Positions 7,127 through 7,995 of a stretch of 7,995 bases of DNA are shown in pieces (the stretch's first letter is position 1; each line of letters starts with the position of its first letter). A program made the translations under genes and the position numbers. Source of the stretch: Aliikangiella sp964411875 (GTDB lineage: Bacteria; Pseudomonadota; Gammaproteobacteria; Enterobacterales; Kangiellaceae); NCBI GenBank assembly GCA_964411875.1, contig CAYPMT010000104.1, positions 1 through 7,995 of the forward strand. The letters run 5' to 3'. The notes beneath the pieces were generated by a model. The model was not told the DNA's origin and did no database searches. It saw only the letters and a list, made by a program, of their open reading frames with translations.

Positions 7127-7135
7127 TTTGAGTTG

Positions 7136-7921
7136 GTGAAAATTAACATTGCCGTCAATGCAGCCTCAGGGAAAATGGGCCAGCAGATTATTAGCCAAAC
7201 CGTTAATCATTCTAAGGCTAAATTGGTTGCCGCTTTTTGTCGTCCTAAACATCGTCTACTCGACCACCAAGTTGCTTTTACAAAAGTTAATTATTCAAGT
7301 GATATGAGCTTGGGGTTAACAGCAAGTGATGTTGTGATTGATTTTAGTCGTTCAGAAGCAACTTTTGATTTAATTAAACAAGCACTAAAAACTAAAACCC
7401 CTGCTCTTATTGGCACTACAGGTTTTGAAACTCGGCAATTAACTCGCCTAAAAAAAGCCGCTCAATCAATTCCTATTTTATTAGCACCGAATACCAGCAT
7501 TGGGGTTAACTCAACCTTAGCCCTACTCCAACTTGCGGCAAAAATGCTTGGCAAAAAAGCAGATATAGAAATCATTGAAGCCCATCATAAACATAAAGTT
7601 GATGCGCCATCAGGCACAGCCATTCGTATGGGTGAAACTATTGCTGATGCCATGGGTGAAAAATTTTCAAAGAAAAAAGTCACCCAAAGTCGCTTTGAAG
7701 AACGTACTCGCAAAAAGGGTGAGATTGGCATATCTTCCATTCGTGCAGGAGAAATTATTGGCGAACATAAAGCCATGTTTGTGTTAGATAACGAAGAAAT
7801 TAATATCGAACACAAAGCCCATAACCGTCACTGTTTTTCCGAAGGTGCTGTTGAAGCAGCGATTTGGTTAGCTAAACAAAAACCAGGCTTTTACTCCATG
7901 CAAGACTTTTTGGGTGGTTAG
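7136..7921 (+). CDS. dapB: 4-hydroxy-tetrahydrodipicolinate reductase
   Basis: DapB reduces the dihydrodipicolinate-level intermediate with NAD(P)H in the diaminopimelate/lysine pathway, in the cytoplasm. From GTG 7136 it has 261 residues, slightly shorter than the 273 of E. coli; TTG 7133 would add one. The N-terminal Rossmann motif reads AVNAASGKMG (6-15). Ala9 stands where the family has the first glycine of GxxGxxG, while G12 and G15 are kept. Other landmarks are DFS (69-71), GTTGF (93-97), APNTSIGVN (117-125), the catalytic EAHHKHKVDAPSGTA (148-162, with H150 and K154), RAGEIIGEH (203-211) and the C-terminal GFYSMQDFL. It starts about 26 nt after korB without a terminator between, so it is probably on the same transcript. 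In many gammaproteobacteria dapB instead lies near dnaJ and carAB. I see no carA in the short stretch that follows. Confidence 0.95.
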   Translation: MKINIAVNAASGKMGQQIISQTVNHSKAKLVAAFCRPKHRLLDHQVAFTKVNYSSDMSLGLTASDVVIDFSRSEATFDLIKQALKTKTPALIGTTGFETRQLTRLKKAAQSIPILLAPNTSIGVNSTLALLQLAAKMLGKKADIEIIEAHHKHKVDAPSGTAIRMGETIADAMGEKFSKKKVTQSRFEERTRKKGEIGISSIRAGEIIGEHKAMFVLDNEEINIEHKAHNRHCFSEGAVEAAIWLAKQKPGFYSMQDFLGG

Positions 7922-7995
7922 GTTTTTGAGACGTTATATATAAAATCATCTAGAGTTGATTGCGTAAATTTTTAAATATGACTCAACGTCATCCC
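7922..7995. other. Short non-coding tail downstream of dapB
   Basis: These 74 AT-rich bases hold no clear terminator, gene start or promoter. The last bases, CGTCATCCC, resemble the opening of a common class of intergenic palindromic repeats, but the window ends before this can be judged. Confidence 0.4.

Noticed and set aside
7061..7135. Upstream extension of dapB into korB
   Set aside because: The added 24-25 residues are korB DNA read in another frame, lack similarity to DapB, and the AAGAGGAA site points to 7133/7136.
7575..7815. Sense and antisense small frames inside dapB
   Set aside because: Both lie fully within the catalytic and C-terminal region of DapB in other frames, with no supporting signals.
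7926..7990. Possible hairpin between GACGTT (7930-7935) and AACGTC (7985-7990) after dapB
   Set aside because: The loop is about 49 nt, the stem is short and there is no T-tract, so it is not a convincing terminator.
7978..7995. ATG at 7978 as the start of a following gene
   Set aside because: There is no Shine-Dalgarno sequence ahead of it, only six codons are visible, and they do not resemble CarA, the usual neighbour of dapB.

Overview
The window looks like a chromosomal segment of a low-GC gammaproteobacterium. The DapB protein has the E. coli-type lysine-pathway motifs, the thioredoxin lipoprotein has a Gram-negative lipoprotein signal, and AT-rich codons are used throughout. I cannot name a genus. 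All genes lie on the + strand. A run of exactly 100 Ns (2295-2394) is a scaffold gap, so the left and right halves may not truly be adjacent.

Left part (1-2154): two tandem paralogous genes for secreted thioredoxin-fold proteins with a helical, TPR-like C-terminal region. The first is cut by the window edge and lacks about 113 N-terminal codons. The second is complete and has a lipoprotein signal and a WCHYC active site. Each is followed by an intrinsic terminator with the same 9-bp stem, so gene and terminator were duplicated as one unit.

Middle (2155-2431): an AT-rich non-coding stretch with a perfect TATAAT box, then a short 21-bp-period direct repeat with an overlapping inverted repeat that runs into the gap.

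Right part (2432-7921): a tight operon-like run. It holds a GltD-type FAD/NAD(P)-binding oxidoreductase with a C-terminal two-[4Fe-4S] ferredoxin domain, a gamma-alpha fused KorA-type 2-oxoacid oxidoreductase subunit, the KorB-type TPP-binding beta subunit, and dapB. Intergenic distances are 2 nt, a 4-nt ATGA overlap, and about 26 nt, with no terminator between the genes. The simplest reading is a CoA-dependent 2-oxoacid (probably 2-oxoglutarate) oxidoreductase. Its electrons would leave through the ferredoxin-like domain of the first protein to NAD(P), linking KorAB directly to a pyridine nucleotide. DapB (4-hydroxy-tetrahydrodipicolinate reductase) is an NAD(P)H-using lysine/peptidoglycan enzyme that shares the transcript by position.

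I saw no RNA gene, insertion sequence, CRISPR array, phage gene or origin. The most interesting features are the NAD(P)-coupled KorAB arrangement and the recent tandem duplication of the thioredoxin lipoprotein. No clearly new defence or mobile system is visible.
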